The notes below the pieces were generated by a model. The model was not told where the DNA came from, searched no databases, and worked only from the letters and a program-made list of their open reading frames with translations. The translations under genes and the position numbers were made by a program. Positions 10,176 to 21,400 of a stretch of DNA of 64,000 nt are shown in pieces; within the stretch, counting starts at the first letter, position 1; each line of letters opens with the position of its first letter. This stretch comes from Siderastrea siderea (taxonomy: Eukaryota > Cnidaria > Anthozoa > Scleractinia > Rhizangiidae), in assembly GCA_964030785.1 (NCBI GenBank), contig OZ034971.1, positions 39,326,804 to 39,390,803 of the forward strand. The letters are read 5' to 3'.

Positions 10176-11507
10176 GACCTTCCACAAGCACAGCGGATTT
10201 TTATCCCGGCTGTAGCTTGCCCTTCTTGTGCCTATGCCAACGATCATTTCTTTCGTTTTTGCCAAATGTGTGGCTACCAAAGAAAGTCAGTTCCGCGGAA
10301 ACCTGCCTCGAAAATAGCAGTAGATCTCGCAGCCATTGACGCTCGTTTGCGGCAGCTTACACAGACGGTTCAGAAGTCTTCGTATTCAAAGCAAAAATCT
10401 TCTTTGCATGTGGAATTTGAAACCTTTTCAGCCTCACTGCCTAGTGCCAGGTCTATCTTTTCAGCCACCCCCGAAGATGTATCGCGTTTTTTGGTATGGA
10501 AAGATCGTCACGGCGAAACAGTTGTCCATGTTACCGATTGTGTGAATGCCTCTAACCAGAATGCCTCTGATTGCGGGTGTCCAAAACGACTTGCGTTTAA
10601 AACTGTTGATTCCTATATTGGGAAGCTTCGCGCCATTTTCAATGAAGCGGGTCGCACTGGGGACTGGAATAGTCTGCTGGGTTTTGGTAATCCAGCTGCT
10701 TCTGTTGTAGTCCAAAGTTATCTTAAGGCTGTATCTGAGGAGCAATTACGTGCACATATCGTCCCTAAGCAGGCGGCCCCGTTTTTTCTACCGAAGCTTT
10801 TGCTCCTGGCAAGGTTGTGGGATAGAAAGATGGCGGATCCTTCAGTCAGTCCTTCCCGTCTTTTTATTCTGGCTCGAGACCAAGCGTTTTTTAAAACTCT
10901 ATTCTTCAGCGCGGATGGAGGTTCTGATTTGGGATGAGTTAAAACCGCAGAAATTCTGCGTTTTCCTAAGGACGATGGTTTTTTGTTCAACCATGTTTGG
11001 GGCAAAACTTTGCGAGACGGTGCCTCTAATGTCTTTGGAATTCGTTGCCATTCACATCCCCAGCTTTGCCCAGTGAAAGCGATTGAAACATATGTGGCTG
11101 TCGCCTCTGAACTGCGCATAACTCTCTCCAACGGCTACTTATTTCGCCCTACTAACCACCAGGGTCATATCCTCAATAAGCCCCTTACAAGTTCTTCTGC
11201 AGAAGCCCGCTTGAAAAATTATTTAAAAGACGCGAAAGTTGATGAAGGCGAGACTCTGCACAGCTTCCGCTCGGGCTCTGCTATTACTCTCGCGTTGTCT
11301 GGGTCCCAGCTGGCTGATGTGATGTCCCATGTGGGTTGGTCCAACAAGGGCACTGCCCTTTACTACATGAAGTTAGCCGAAGTTCTTCATGAAGGATCCC
11401 CTTCTGACTTATTGTCTTCAAATAATTCGGCTGCTTCCATCTCCACAAGTTTATACGCAGATCTTAATCGCTTGAAAGACTTCGTTACTGCGTTTCCTCC
11501 CTCTTAG
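10176..11507 (+). pseudogene. tyrosine recombinase of the retrotransposon, inactivated
   Basis: The frame starts after the putative acceptor with a zinc-ribbon-like CPSC-x12-CQMCG, then an N-terminal SAM-like core-binding region (residues about 60-190), then the catalytic domain. Visible catalytic motifs are HSFRSG (11259-11276), HVGW (11328-11339) and tandem tyrosines ALYYMKL (11361-11366). The first catalytic arginine, expected in a G-D-R-x-x-D-L context, is glycine here (ADGGSDLG, near 10917), and the next codon block contains TGA at 10935-10937, explicable by CGA-to-TGA decay. The frame continues unchanged after the stop. In this superfamily the recombinase inserts a circular DNA copy, without making target duplications. 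This copy should be inactive. Confidence 0.8.
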
Positions 11508-11620
11508 TCTCTGTTTTGTTAGGATGGGTTTTTAGTTTGGGGTTTTCTCTTTGAGGATGGGCATTTTTTTGTGCGGGTTTTGTGGTCTCCTCCATAGTAT
11601 TTTAGGGTTATTTTTCAACA

Positions 11621-11684
11621 CGAGACTGTTGGTGCCCCTACTCAGCAATAGGTGTGAGGGAGACAGATGAGAATAGATAACTAT
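11621..11684 (+). repeat. split direct repeat, copy B1
   Basis: 64 bp beginning CGAGACTGTTGGTGCCC and ending GAATAGATAACTAT, identical to 11894-11957 except for one base (GCCCCTAC versus GCCCATAC). The B1-A2-B2 order at the 3' end is the terminal arrangement of Ngaro-type elements. Confidence 0.85.
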
Positions 11685-11893
11685 TATCAGCGGTCTCACC
11701 TCGCACGTATAAAAGGGAGAGTAAACAAAGGAATGATGCCATTCTCTCGAAGCTGTTTAGCAGTTTAGGTTTAGCATGTCGTTTGTTCTCTTTTGTTTCC
11801 TTTTACACCTATCCTTCTACGCGGTCTCGTTTCTGTTGTTTTTCCCACCCTACCCACCCTTGTTTTCTATTAGGCTTATATAAGTCAACAGAT
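11685..11893 (+). promoter_or_regulatory. spacer repeat A2 with TATA box
   Basis: The segment between the two direct repeats contains a canonical TATAAAAG at 11708-11715 followed by purine-rich sequence and CATTCTCTCG about 35 nt downstream. In related elements this segment is shared with the 5' end and carries the promoter. The 5' counterpart is not found. Confidence 0.5.
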
Positions 11894-11957
11894 CGAGACT
11901 GTTGGTGCCCATACTCAGCAATAGGTGTGAGGGAGACAGATGAGAATAGATAACTAT
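11894..11957 (+). repeat. split direct repeat, copy B2 (element 3' end)
   Basis: Second copy of the 64-bp repeat. The sequence directly after it (AAAGAAGC) is collinear with unit 3 at 57677, which fixes the element's right boundary. Confidence 0.85.
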
Positions 11958-13020
11958 AAAGAAGCAAAAAAAAAAAAAACGATTGGAAACGGACATTCGT
12001 GGACAGGGCTTGAATCTTGTGACGAACTAATCGTCAAGGGTGGCCACTGAATGTTCAATGACATTTCAACATCTAATGACTATTTTTCTGTGATTCTGTT
12101 ACGATGCTGTTCGTTTCTCGAAAATATTAGCACAAAAGTATTGTTTTACTTCTTTCAGTCTTTACATGTAAACGAGCCTTTCATAGTTTGTGAGTATGGA
12201 CACTCTAAGGTGTGTAACATGAACATTCGCCTCAAGCACCTTCCCTTACCTGCCACCTCCCCATACTCCTTTCATCCATAAATGTCGCGTACGATCACCC
12301 TCTCTTTTTGGCAGTTTTGAAAACCACAAAAACCTTATCATCTGGTGCGTGCATGGGCAGCGTGCTATCCAGAGTTCATCGAGGTCGCATTGTGCTGAAG
12401 AAAGAAGTCTTTGGGAACAACGAGTATGTCGTCTTGTACGCCAAACTCAACAAGGGCGTGAAATATGCCGTTGGCGATGTTTGCTATCTTCATCATCAAT
12501 TTAAAGAAAGCACAGGAATGCTACCTCAAAAATCTCATCCCTTCACGACCTTTGCAAATTTATCACAGGATTCGACATGGGACATTGTTTTTTCGATATC
12601 GATCATGGAAGACGAAGAGCCATTGTTTTTCGCATGGACAAACTGGCTGGCAAATGATGACCACACTTGTAGTTTGCACACGTGGCGCCCTTATCGTTCG
12701 CCTATCAGTCAGCTGTCCAACCAACTCATAGAAGAGGCAGAGCGGATGCAGTCGCCGTCCCACTACCTTCTGTTTGCAACTGGATCAGGATTCGGCTATC
12801 TTCTAGATGTCCTAAGCTGCCTCGCCTACACACAACCATCGTTTCAGTGTGAAAGCCAAAGAAACAAGCACCGGCACTAAAATCGACATTTTCTACTCTG
12901 TCCGATGCAAGGCCAGTTTTACAACTTTTTGCATAAGCCAATCGAAGAGCTCCTGAGAAAGATCAGCGACAAGAACACTGCAACTGTAAATTTTAAATTC
13001 TACGAACAAAGCGTCTTCAG
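11958..13020 (+). pseudogene. flavoprotein oxidoreductase (NOX/ferric reductase-like), unit 1 copy
   Basis: An exon follows CCCTCTCTTTTTGGCAG (acceptor ending 12314). The coded segment looks like the FAD- and NAD(P)H-binding half of a ferric-reductase/NADPH-oxidase flavoprotein: SHPFTTFAN (FAD-binding HPFT box), then WRPYRS (GPYG-like) and HYLLFATGSGFGYLLDVLSC (glycine-rich NAD(P)-binding loop), with IFYSVRC in another frame. Such proteins pass electrons from NADPH through FAD. Compared with the unit 3 copy there is a small insertion near 12350 that shifts the frame, a further shift near 12860, and the C-terminal part is replaced by a LINE fragment. The family assignment rests on short motifs. 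Confidence 0.45.
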
Positions 13021-13275
13021 AGCGTCTTGGATTGGAACTCCTTAAGTCACGACACACGTGAAACTCCTTTTTTATCTCATTTTAAATCTAAGCTTAAACT
13101 TAAATTTTAAATTATTTTATAATTTTTGTAATTGGTGTTGTTTTTATTTTTAAACTAGCTTTCGCATCTTAATCATTTGTACTTTTTAATCTTTTGTAGT
13201 TAGTTTTTTAATTAATTTCTCTAGGTATGTGCAGGGCCCCACTGAAGAGCACCTTTTGGTGAAGTGGGCTCCCTG
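13018..13275 (+). mobile_element. 5'-truncated LINE 3' end inserted in unit 1
   Basis: The frame WNSLSHDTRETPFLSHFKSK ending in TAA is the typical C-terminus of a LINE reverse transcriptase. It is followed by an AT-rich 3' UTR and the hairpin-like GGGCCCCACTGAAGAGCACC / GGTGAAGTGGGCTCCCTGC. Unit 3 lacks the insert: there the oxidoreductase remnant runs on without a break. The insertion also removed about 150 bp of the host gene. Confidence 0.6.
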
Positions 13276-16200
13276 CTAAAATATACGCAAGAGAAAAGGA
13301 ATGAGGTTAGTGAAGGATTACACTAACGGACGGGGAAACGAAGAAGACCGCCATTTGCAGTGATAAAGTATCTTAAGATAAGCTTCTGGGTTTTATTTTT
13401 CATTATTGCCATTTGCGTTGTAGCCGGTCTGGTTATAGTTGTTAGGAGCATCAAAAAATTCGCTAAAACGCATGGCTTGAATGCGACAAAGTATTGATAG
13501 CCGAAGGACTAGCTGTACTAGAAGCTTTTAAAACACATGCATTGTCGCAAAATACGCTTACGATTTTCGCCAGGAAGTAATTGTTTTATAATTCTTTCCT
13601 GATTAAAATTCAGACTATATTTACTGCATGCTCATTTGTCTCAAGTATGCTCTGAATATCGCCTTCGAAGCAATGGATAGTCAAACAAAAAAGAAACTCA
13701 AACGTAGCTACGAAAAGTGTTTTGAAATTTTTTTCATAGAAATGTCAAACCTTCAGGGCCGTACAGGTGAAAACCAAGTTAAAGGACTTGAGCGACGTGA
13801 ATATATCTCGTAAGAGAAAACATATTCACCTTCTTAATCTTCTGAAGACTTTTATGAAAAATGTTTTGTAGATTTACCTACGTATGCGTATTCCATAATA
13901 AGGTTTGTTTAACACAGTTTATTAAATAATCGCCTTACTTTGTAGTACACGCCCAACAAGGCTGAAAGATACCAACAGGACGTCGTCGCATTTCCAATAG
14001 TATGTGAAAAAACTATAGCTATTTGTCGTTATTCTTTCTACTTCCACGACAAAAATGGGAATATTTTATAACTTTCTTAATTAAGATATCTTAATCCACC
14101 AAAGAGTAGGTGTAGCAGTTTTTTTACTTGCTCCTCTGTATTGGTATTCCTATACACTCAGGCCACAGACTCAGTCACAGTTAGTTGGGACACTTCAAGC
14201 CAACGCCGTATTTTTTTGCCTTTTCGTGCTCCCTTTCTCCCTCACAATTCAGACAGAAAAGCTTGTACACCAACATAGAGAGGACAAGGAGAGCAGGGAG
14301 ACAGAATGTGTCCCAACCTATGTGTCAGATACTGCAGTTCACCCCAGCAACTTCTTAATCACGTGTTCTTAGCGAGGCTTTTGATTCCGTTTAAGGTCAA
14401 AGCAGCTCGGCACTAAAATAGTTTTTTCGTCGTTGTTATGCTCGCTTTTCTATATTATTTTTACGGACTTTGGACGGCAAAAGGAACACGCGGCAGTGGT
14501 CACGGATAGCAAATGGAACCAAGTAAAGGAACTGCGTAAGCAAAATCAGTACGGACCATAGTACAAATGTTCTTCACTGACGTCAAGCGGCCCGCGCATC
14601 AAACGTGTACCTTTTTGGACTAAGGACGGTTCTACAGCAGCTATACTCTACAAAACATCGGCTTAATACAGTGTTTATTCTAATATATTAAACGTCGCCA
14701 TCTCAGTCCGATCCGTATCTGCATGGGTCAGTTGGTATAAGGTTTTTTTTCTCCGTATAACTTTGACTGCAAGCTCACGAACTACGAATTTAAAGAATGA
14801 AGTAACCGATTGAAAACGCTCCGAAAACGGGGATTTTGGAAACGCAGTCCAATGTATAGGGAATTTTATCGTTTATAAGTGCACGGCAGAATTTTAATTT
14901 TTTTTTAGATTCGACCGTCTATTCTCACGTTAATGATCGAAAAAACAAAGGTTTTCGAAAACGATGACGTAGAACAGTAAACAAGTCACTACAAAGTAGC
15001 TTTTTGGAATGGAAGAAAGAAAATATCCACAACGAAAAGAGGTGGACGGGCCTTTTAAGATTTAAAAATGTTGTGATTAAATTCCGAGGTGTGCCGTGCA
15101 CTGAAAGCTATTGAACAACTGAAAGCTATTTTATATTACTTTTGTCAGGATGTAGTTCGGAGTTCCTGTTTCTTGAGCTTGAACATGCACGTGCACTCCA
15201 AAGTGTGTTAGAAGACTGTTCACTTAAGGTGATTCCATCGAAATAGAAGGGATATTTAAAATTTTCTAAGACTTGGTAGAATTGGTAACTATGTTTAGAA
15301 CATTTTAAAAATGCGATAAAAAATAGGCGTCACCGAGCTTGTTTTGGCACAACATGGATAGCCATTTGTAGCAACTATACGCCCCGAAGGTTTTCCTTAG
15401 AAACCCTAGTACTCAGAAATGAGAGCTATAATTGCTTAAAAAGTGTTTGCTTGTATTGAAATGTTGGAGCAGTTCAACAAAATAGACATTTATCTTGCAC
15501 TGTACTCTATCTTAGTTGAACAGGAATTAAGGATATGCAAAAAATTAAAGAATTTACCGCGTGTTTACATACCCTGCTGTACCTAAAGACGTGTTCTTCT
15601 CGGCATTTAAATAAAAATATCCCAAAGCAGAATTTTTTAGTTTTTCTCGAAATCGCGATATATTGTACTCGAGCGTGTGCCATTTGAATTTGTGTATTAA
15701 AAAATGGGGGTCACCGAGCTCGTTTAGGAGAAAACGACCTGTTTTTCTCTGAACTGCTCAGCTTTCATAGAAAACCTACCAAATTCCGAAGGTGCGAGCG
15801 CTCGTGCGCGCGCTTATCACGCAAAAAAGACGCGCAGAAAGGATGCGCAATGCAATTAAAGGGCATCACCTTAACGCACCTTCTCCTGCATGTATTAACC
15901 CTATCCACGAGTTCTTCTCTTCTATAAATGTCGAGTGGACTCATCCTCGCTTTCATCCCCACCTTCTCCCCACCCCCAGTTGGTTTTACTCCAATCGCAT
16001 GCAACTGAATTCTGAACTAAGAATACTTTTAATAGGAAACTACTTTTCAATGTACATTTCCACTGTGATATTTAAACGCTTGCTGACATAAAATATCTAG
16101 AATATAATTAATAATATTCTAGTGTTGTACCTCTAACGTAGTAATCAGTGAATTACATCAGTATAGCAAAAGGTGCTCTAAACGATTCCAATTTGTATCT

Positions 16201-16319
16201 TGATCATGCTTTAAAATGTCAATATCTCAGAGATTTTAGCTTATTATTAAAAGGCCAAAACTGTTGAAGTGTGTTTGCCAATTTACCCTGTGAAAATGGT
16301 ATGAGTACGCTATTACACT
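13276..16319. other. non-coding unit sequence, unit 1
   Basis: This is homologous to 35670-38065 (unit 2) and 59970-63225 (unit 3). It starts with the last codons of the oxidoreductase remnant (GCAAGAGAAAAGGAATGAG, 13289-13307). No other gene is recognised. It gives empty sites for later insertions in the sister units: 13730-13740 (unit 2 MITE), 14241-14275 (unit 3 LINE) and 15088-15095 (unit 3 MITE). Confidence 0.6.
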
Positions 16320-16334
16320 CGTTTGCGATAACTT

Positions 16335-18404
16335 TTTTTTTTCTTACAATACGTAATTACATATAATACAAATACTCCACACTGTTCTAGAACGATACAG
16401 GCTTTGTAGACTACGAGACGAAATTTACAAAGAAATGCTTAACAATAACTTATAATACCTAATTACTAAAACAATAACTTATAATACTCAATTACAAAAT
16501 AATACACTAACCTACAGGGCAAAAACATAGGTAAACGAATTGTTTGGCATAGAGCATTAGCACAGCTAACAACAAACAGACGGATGCACACAGGAGTCAC
16601 ACACATACCTCTAGGTCCTCTAGCCCTATAACACAGCGGCCCAAGTTTCTGTAAATTGTTCCAGATTGTTATTTGTAGATGCTATTGTTCGCAGAATAGT
16701 AAGCTTCCTTTTCAGGCGTGAGAGAAAACCTTCAAAGTCCAGGCTGCCATTGCCTACACTTGTGGTGAAAATGTGGTATTTTGCAATAATGAGCGTTTAG
16801 TTGAGCATTAACCAGGTGTTTGATTTTTTGTGCCAGCCGTACAGAATTACGCTTTCGGGTAAATTTATTTGTTCCTGAACTGGTTCCAAAACGACGAGGA
16901 AGAATGACATGAAAACAACATGTAGCTTAAAGATTGGCTTTCAGAATTGCACAAGGGGCATATGTCACTGTATTTTATACCCAGACGGAACAAGCTAGCT
17001 AGATTGCGTGGGTAAGATGTTATGAATGATTTTAAACTGGAAAATTATTAACTTTGGCTTCTTCAAAATATGAAATGGAAGCATATAGACACTTTGGATG
17101 TTGTCTGTAGTGAAGCCATAATTTAAAATCTTGCTCTCAGCTGTTGGTAGAGAGTAGATTTTGCCAAGTATGGTCGAGTAAGCTATTTTGGTGGAGGGAA
17201 GTAAGAGAGACAGTAAGAGTTCTGATGGGGCAACTCTTGAGACATTCGTATTTTGGATGTTTTCTTTCCAACTTGCGCGCGGGGATAGCATTTAATAGGC
17301 CATAATAGACAGTGAAAGGTACTTCTAGGTCGAATTTTGTTTTAAGATCGGTTAGGGAAAGAAAATTTGAGTCTTCGTTAAATAAATTCTTGATATAAAT
17401 TCATTCCTTTTTTTGAGCCAGGATTTATACATAATTGGTTTTCCAACCACGAGAATGTTACGATTGTTCCAGATTATTTGGTTCTGTGCTGCTTTTTCAT
17501 CATTAGTTAAGAGTTTAAAATTTTGCCAGTAACTCAGAATGGTTCGGTAAAATTCAGGCAGGTTTTGAAGGACGCAAAAATGAATATCATACTGGCATTG
17601 AGTGAAAAACGCGAATCCACCGTATTGGCTCAACGCCTGTTCTGGAATTATTTTCCACGCGGCGTGGTTGTTTTCTGCAATTCTTTTAATCCAAGCTAAT
17701 TTGAGTGACCGTTCCATAATTTCAAAGTCGATCATTTCTAGTCCACCATGTTTTTTTTTGGCAATAATAGTCTTTTTCTTTATTTGGCAGGTTTGCCATC
17801 AAAAAGGAAATTAAAAATGATTTTGTTAATTCTCTCTACAGTTTGTTTCGACATTGCCAATACAGAAGCCCTGTGAATAAGTTTGGACAAGCCTAATGTT
17901 TTCACAATGTGTATTTTTCCAATAAGAGTGAGTTTTCTTTGCTTCCAGCTATTGAGAGTTTTTTCCCTGACGTGGCTATCTTATCTTCCAAATTAAGCTT
18001 CTTGGCGCGTTCAGAATCAAAAGAAAAGTACACTCCAAGGGCGATAACAGGATCATGTGACCACTTGAAACCGAAGGGTTTCTCCGTACGGCTTTTCCAT
18101 GTACCTAACCACATGGCTTCTGTTTTGCTGGTGTTAATTTCTAGGCCATTAACTTTTTTGAATTCTTCTTAAAGTTTTAATAATCTTGGCACCGAGTCGT
18201 AGTCACGTACCAGGACCGTGGTGTAATCCGCATATTGTGTGATTTTTATTTCTTTTTGGCCTACATTAATACCAGTCCTTTGATATTCGGGTCGTTTTTT
18301 AAAAGCCCTAGCCAAGAGTTCGATTCTGATAACAAAAAGGAGGCCCGACAAGTGACAACCTTGCCTACCTCCTCGCTCAAGAAGGAAGAATTCGGATGCA
18401 TGGC
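16335..18404 (-). mobile_element. L1/Tx1-like LINE fragment, unit 1
   Basis: A 2.07-kb 5'-truncated LINE lies between perfect 15-bp target duplications (CGTTTGCGATAACTT, 16320-16334 and 18405-18419). Its poly-A tail appears as the plus-strand T run at the left. Minus-strand RT pieces in order are GLLFVIRIELLARAF, the catalytic box YADY (codons 18234-18223, normally YADD), EINTSKTEAMWLG, then IALGVYFSFDSERAKKLN, and the C-terminal MERSLKLAWIKRIAENNH and KIIHNILPTQ. An in-frame TAA between the YADD region and EEFKKVNGLE is shared with the unit 2 copy, so the element was already dead before duplication. Unit 3 has the uninterrupted site at 63225-63239. Confidence 0.85.
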
Positions 18405-18419
18405 CGTTTGCGATAACTT

Positions 18420-21400
18420 GCTATCAGAACCAAGTTTAGCAGCGCTCGAGTAACAGAAAATTTTAAAAAAGAGTTATTAAAAAATGCAGCCCTGTTGAAG
18501 AATATAAAAATAAATTCTAGTTAAGCGGTAGACATAGTAGGTGATCCGGCTGGTGGCGTTTAATTCGGGGATTCCCCTAAGGCCCTCAGATGACGTAACA
18601 CAATAACAAGTGTTTCCGCTTTTCCAGGAAAAGACTTTCACGTACGTTCTGTGAAGACCGCTTGCGTAACACAAATTTTAGCAAAAAAATAATTCTAATT
18701 ATTTCCATTTCACTCCTCCTGTTTCTCCAACAGAAATAAGATAATCTTTTAAGGGAGATGCCTTAAGTTATACTTAAATTGGACAATCTTGTTGTTATTG
18801 TTGCGTGACCCGGTCGCGAGCTCATCTCCCGATGAACATTGCCAAGAGCTCTCTTGGCATTGCTAATTCCTAGAAACCATGTTTACCTTTCCGAGAATTA
18901 CCTTTGCAGTATTCAAAATAAAGTGGGAAATGAACAGTAAATTGCAGTTTCATTCGTCTCTACTCCATCTGAATTCCTCATCCGTGGCCTTATGCTTTGA
19001 TATAAAGAAAGGCTAATCGATAATTCGATATCAAATCAACGGCCCCTAACTGACTGGAGAGGGGGTACTCCCTTATATTAACTAGATATTCACACTATTT
19101 GCAGCCCCACTTTAACCTAAAGCAGGGTATATTGTAGGCTCCTGTATAGATTTTGACCATTTTGGTCTAAATTAGGGTGTGGTTTGTGATTCTGGTCTGG
19201 AACTGGGTGTTTTTAGAAGTTACTTTTTATTATTATCTTCTCTTGAGAAGTGTGTTTTGATTATTATCAGAACTTTGAAGCCCTTCTCAAATATCTACGC
19301 AAACCGAAGCAGTTCCGAAATAGGGACGTCGAAATTTGGGTCAGGTCTGAAATAGGGTAGGGAAAGTAACATATTTTAATCTAAAATATGGTAAGCTAGG
19401 GTTTCAAGGTGTCCCACACTCCCACCCAAATTTTAGGGAAGTACCTCTCCCCGGGCCCAAAACCGACGGGTCCCGCATCCCGTGTCTGATAGAATGCTCA
19501 TCCCTACTCACTTGGCTGAGTGTGAATCCCAGAGCGGGGGGGGGGGGGACACTTGCCTAATGTTTGGCTCTAGGGGTGCCACTGAGGGTTTGAAACCCTG
19601 ACCATGTTCAGGACAAAAAATGCTCTACAATACCTACTCTGTAAAGGACAACACCAGGCTGCATAATTTTTAGGTCCCTGTTTAGGGCAAATGACAACAT
19701 TCCCTTGTTTTAAAAGTGTTTCAAATAGCAGCAAATGTCCCTGTAAAGGAGACATATAGAGGATATTACACTACAGCGCGAAGATATGAAGTTTATTTTC
19801 GAGTGGTATAAACAATATTTTATGACCTGAGCGCAGCATGAGTAAAATATTGTTTCTTACCACGAGTAAATAAAATTCATATCTTCAAGCTGCCCTGTTA
19901 TTTTCTTTTTATTACATAGACAAGAGTGTTTTTGCACGAAAAAAAGTGTCATCAAAAGCGGGATTAATGGCATCAGCGATATCCTCACTAGCGAGGATGT
20001 GGAAAATACACCACTTGAGTAGCTTCGTATGAACTTTATTTATTTTCCGCTAAAACACTGTTGTCTATATAATAAAAGGGAGTGTCCCCCGGGGGGTGTG
20101 CATTGACTGAGGTCGTAATATTTACTGGTTTTTTCGCACTTTGGCCTACTTAGTGGGAGTTGACTGCGAAATTCACTGGTATAGATTTCAACATCCCCTG
20201 TCTAGCTGGGGTGCAGACATAAATCCCTGCAACTGCCGGGCACCTTTAAGGTGCATCTAGCACCCCACCCTCATAACTGTGATTTCAATTATATCAGTTT
20301 CTTAAATAACATTTTCAAAGACATCATACCATTCAATGCAGAGTTTTTGCCCTTGAATTGAAACAACCATTTTCGTTGTCTAAAATATTTCATTGTTATT
20401 TTTGTCCCTTCAGAAAGACAAGGAAAATCAAGGAGACACAATAAGGGGGAATTTTTAAGTTAAATGAAATACACTTTGACACTAAGTGAATGTAATCTAA
20501 ATCATTCCACTTTATTGATATAACATTAACTTAAGGATTATAATTACAAAACAGTCGTTTATGTTCACAATTAGCCTGAAGAAAAACACACAAAAAGGTT
20601 TGGGAGAATCAGAAAGCTCAGGTGAACCAATAAAATGGAAAAAGCAGTATACTCTGATATTCTCCATCCCAAACTGTCCTGTGTCTTAACATTAGACTAC
20701 CAAAAATAAGAACACAAATTAAGGTACGGATATGATTATGCCATAAAAGTTTTCCATACTGGCTAAATGTAAACAATAGTTAACAACAGTACATGTTTAG
20801 GACAACTTCAAGTGTTTGTATGTGAACCTTAAAAGGACATATGCTGAAATTCTCCCTGAGAACCTCTCATTGGGAGTTAATCAGGTCCCAGAGGTTGTAA
20901 ACACAGATTCGTGAAGAAAAAAATCTAACAAGTTCTCATTATGTTTAATATACACTGCTGAGTGTTTACACCTGACTTACTCAGTGTAATCTCAAACTAA
21001 CACTAACAAAGAAGGAGAATAAATTTATTGTCATAATAACAGTGTTTTGCACAGATTAGTGCATCAATGTATTGCAGTGAGTTTGAGAGAACTTGAATGA
21101 TTCTGTGACGTTTTGCTTTCATTCTCCCAAACTCTCTCCACTGCACAAATTGACAATACACTAGAAAAATAAAAATTAAAACAATTTAAAATGACAAAAT
21201 ATTACTGCAACAGTTTAAGGAGGCTTGAAAGGGTTTTTAGTTGCGCGCACCTAGCCTACACACAACATGGCTAGAATGCACAAATCATCCATGGCAACTG
21301 AATTGAAATTTCTAGTAAAAGTCGCCTGTGCAAAATACTGGAAGTGAAAATATGGCATAAATTTCGCAAACCGGAAATAGAACGTGCACGAAACATTTGT

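Larger units (their letters stand above)
6246..11957 (+). mobile_element. tyrosine-recombinase retrotransposon (DIRS/Ngaro superfamily), decayed
   Basis: A 5.7-kb element carries, in order, a zinc-knuckle Gag, RT-RNase H with a C-terminal extension, and a tyrosine recombinase. The 3' end has split direct repeats (64 bp at 11621-11684 and 11894-11957) around a TATA-bearing spacer, as in Ngaro/PAT-type elements; DIRS-1 itself uses inverted repeats. The left edge is set by loss of homology with the 51.6-52.0 kb repeat, the right edge by comparison with the unit 3 sequence at 57671. No left copy of the spacer repeat is visible, so the 5' end is probably truncated. Pyrimidine tracts followed by AG precede the Gag and recombinase frames, suggesting spliceosomal introns. 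The recombinase has an in-frame TGA and a lost catalytic arginine, and the RT tail has two frameshifts, so the copy is dead. Confidence 0.85.
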
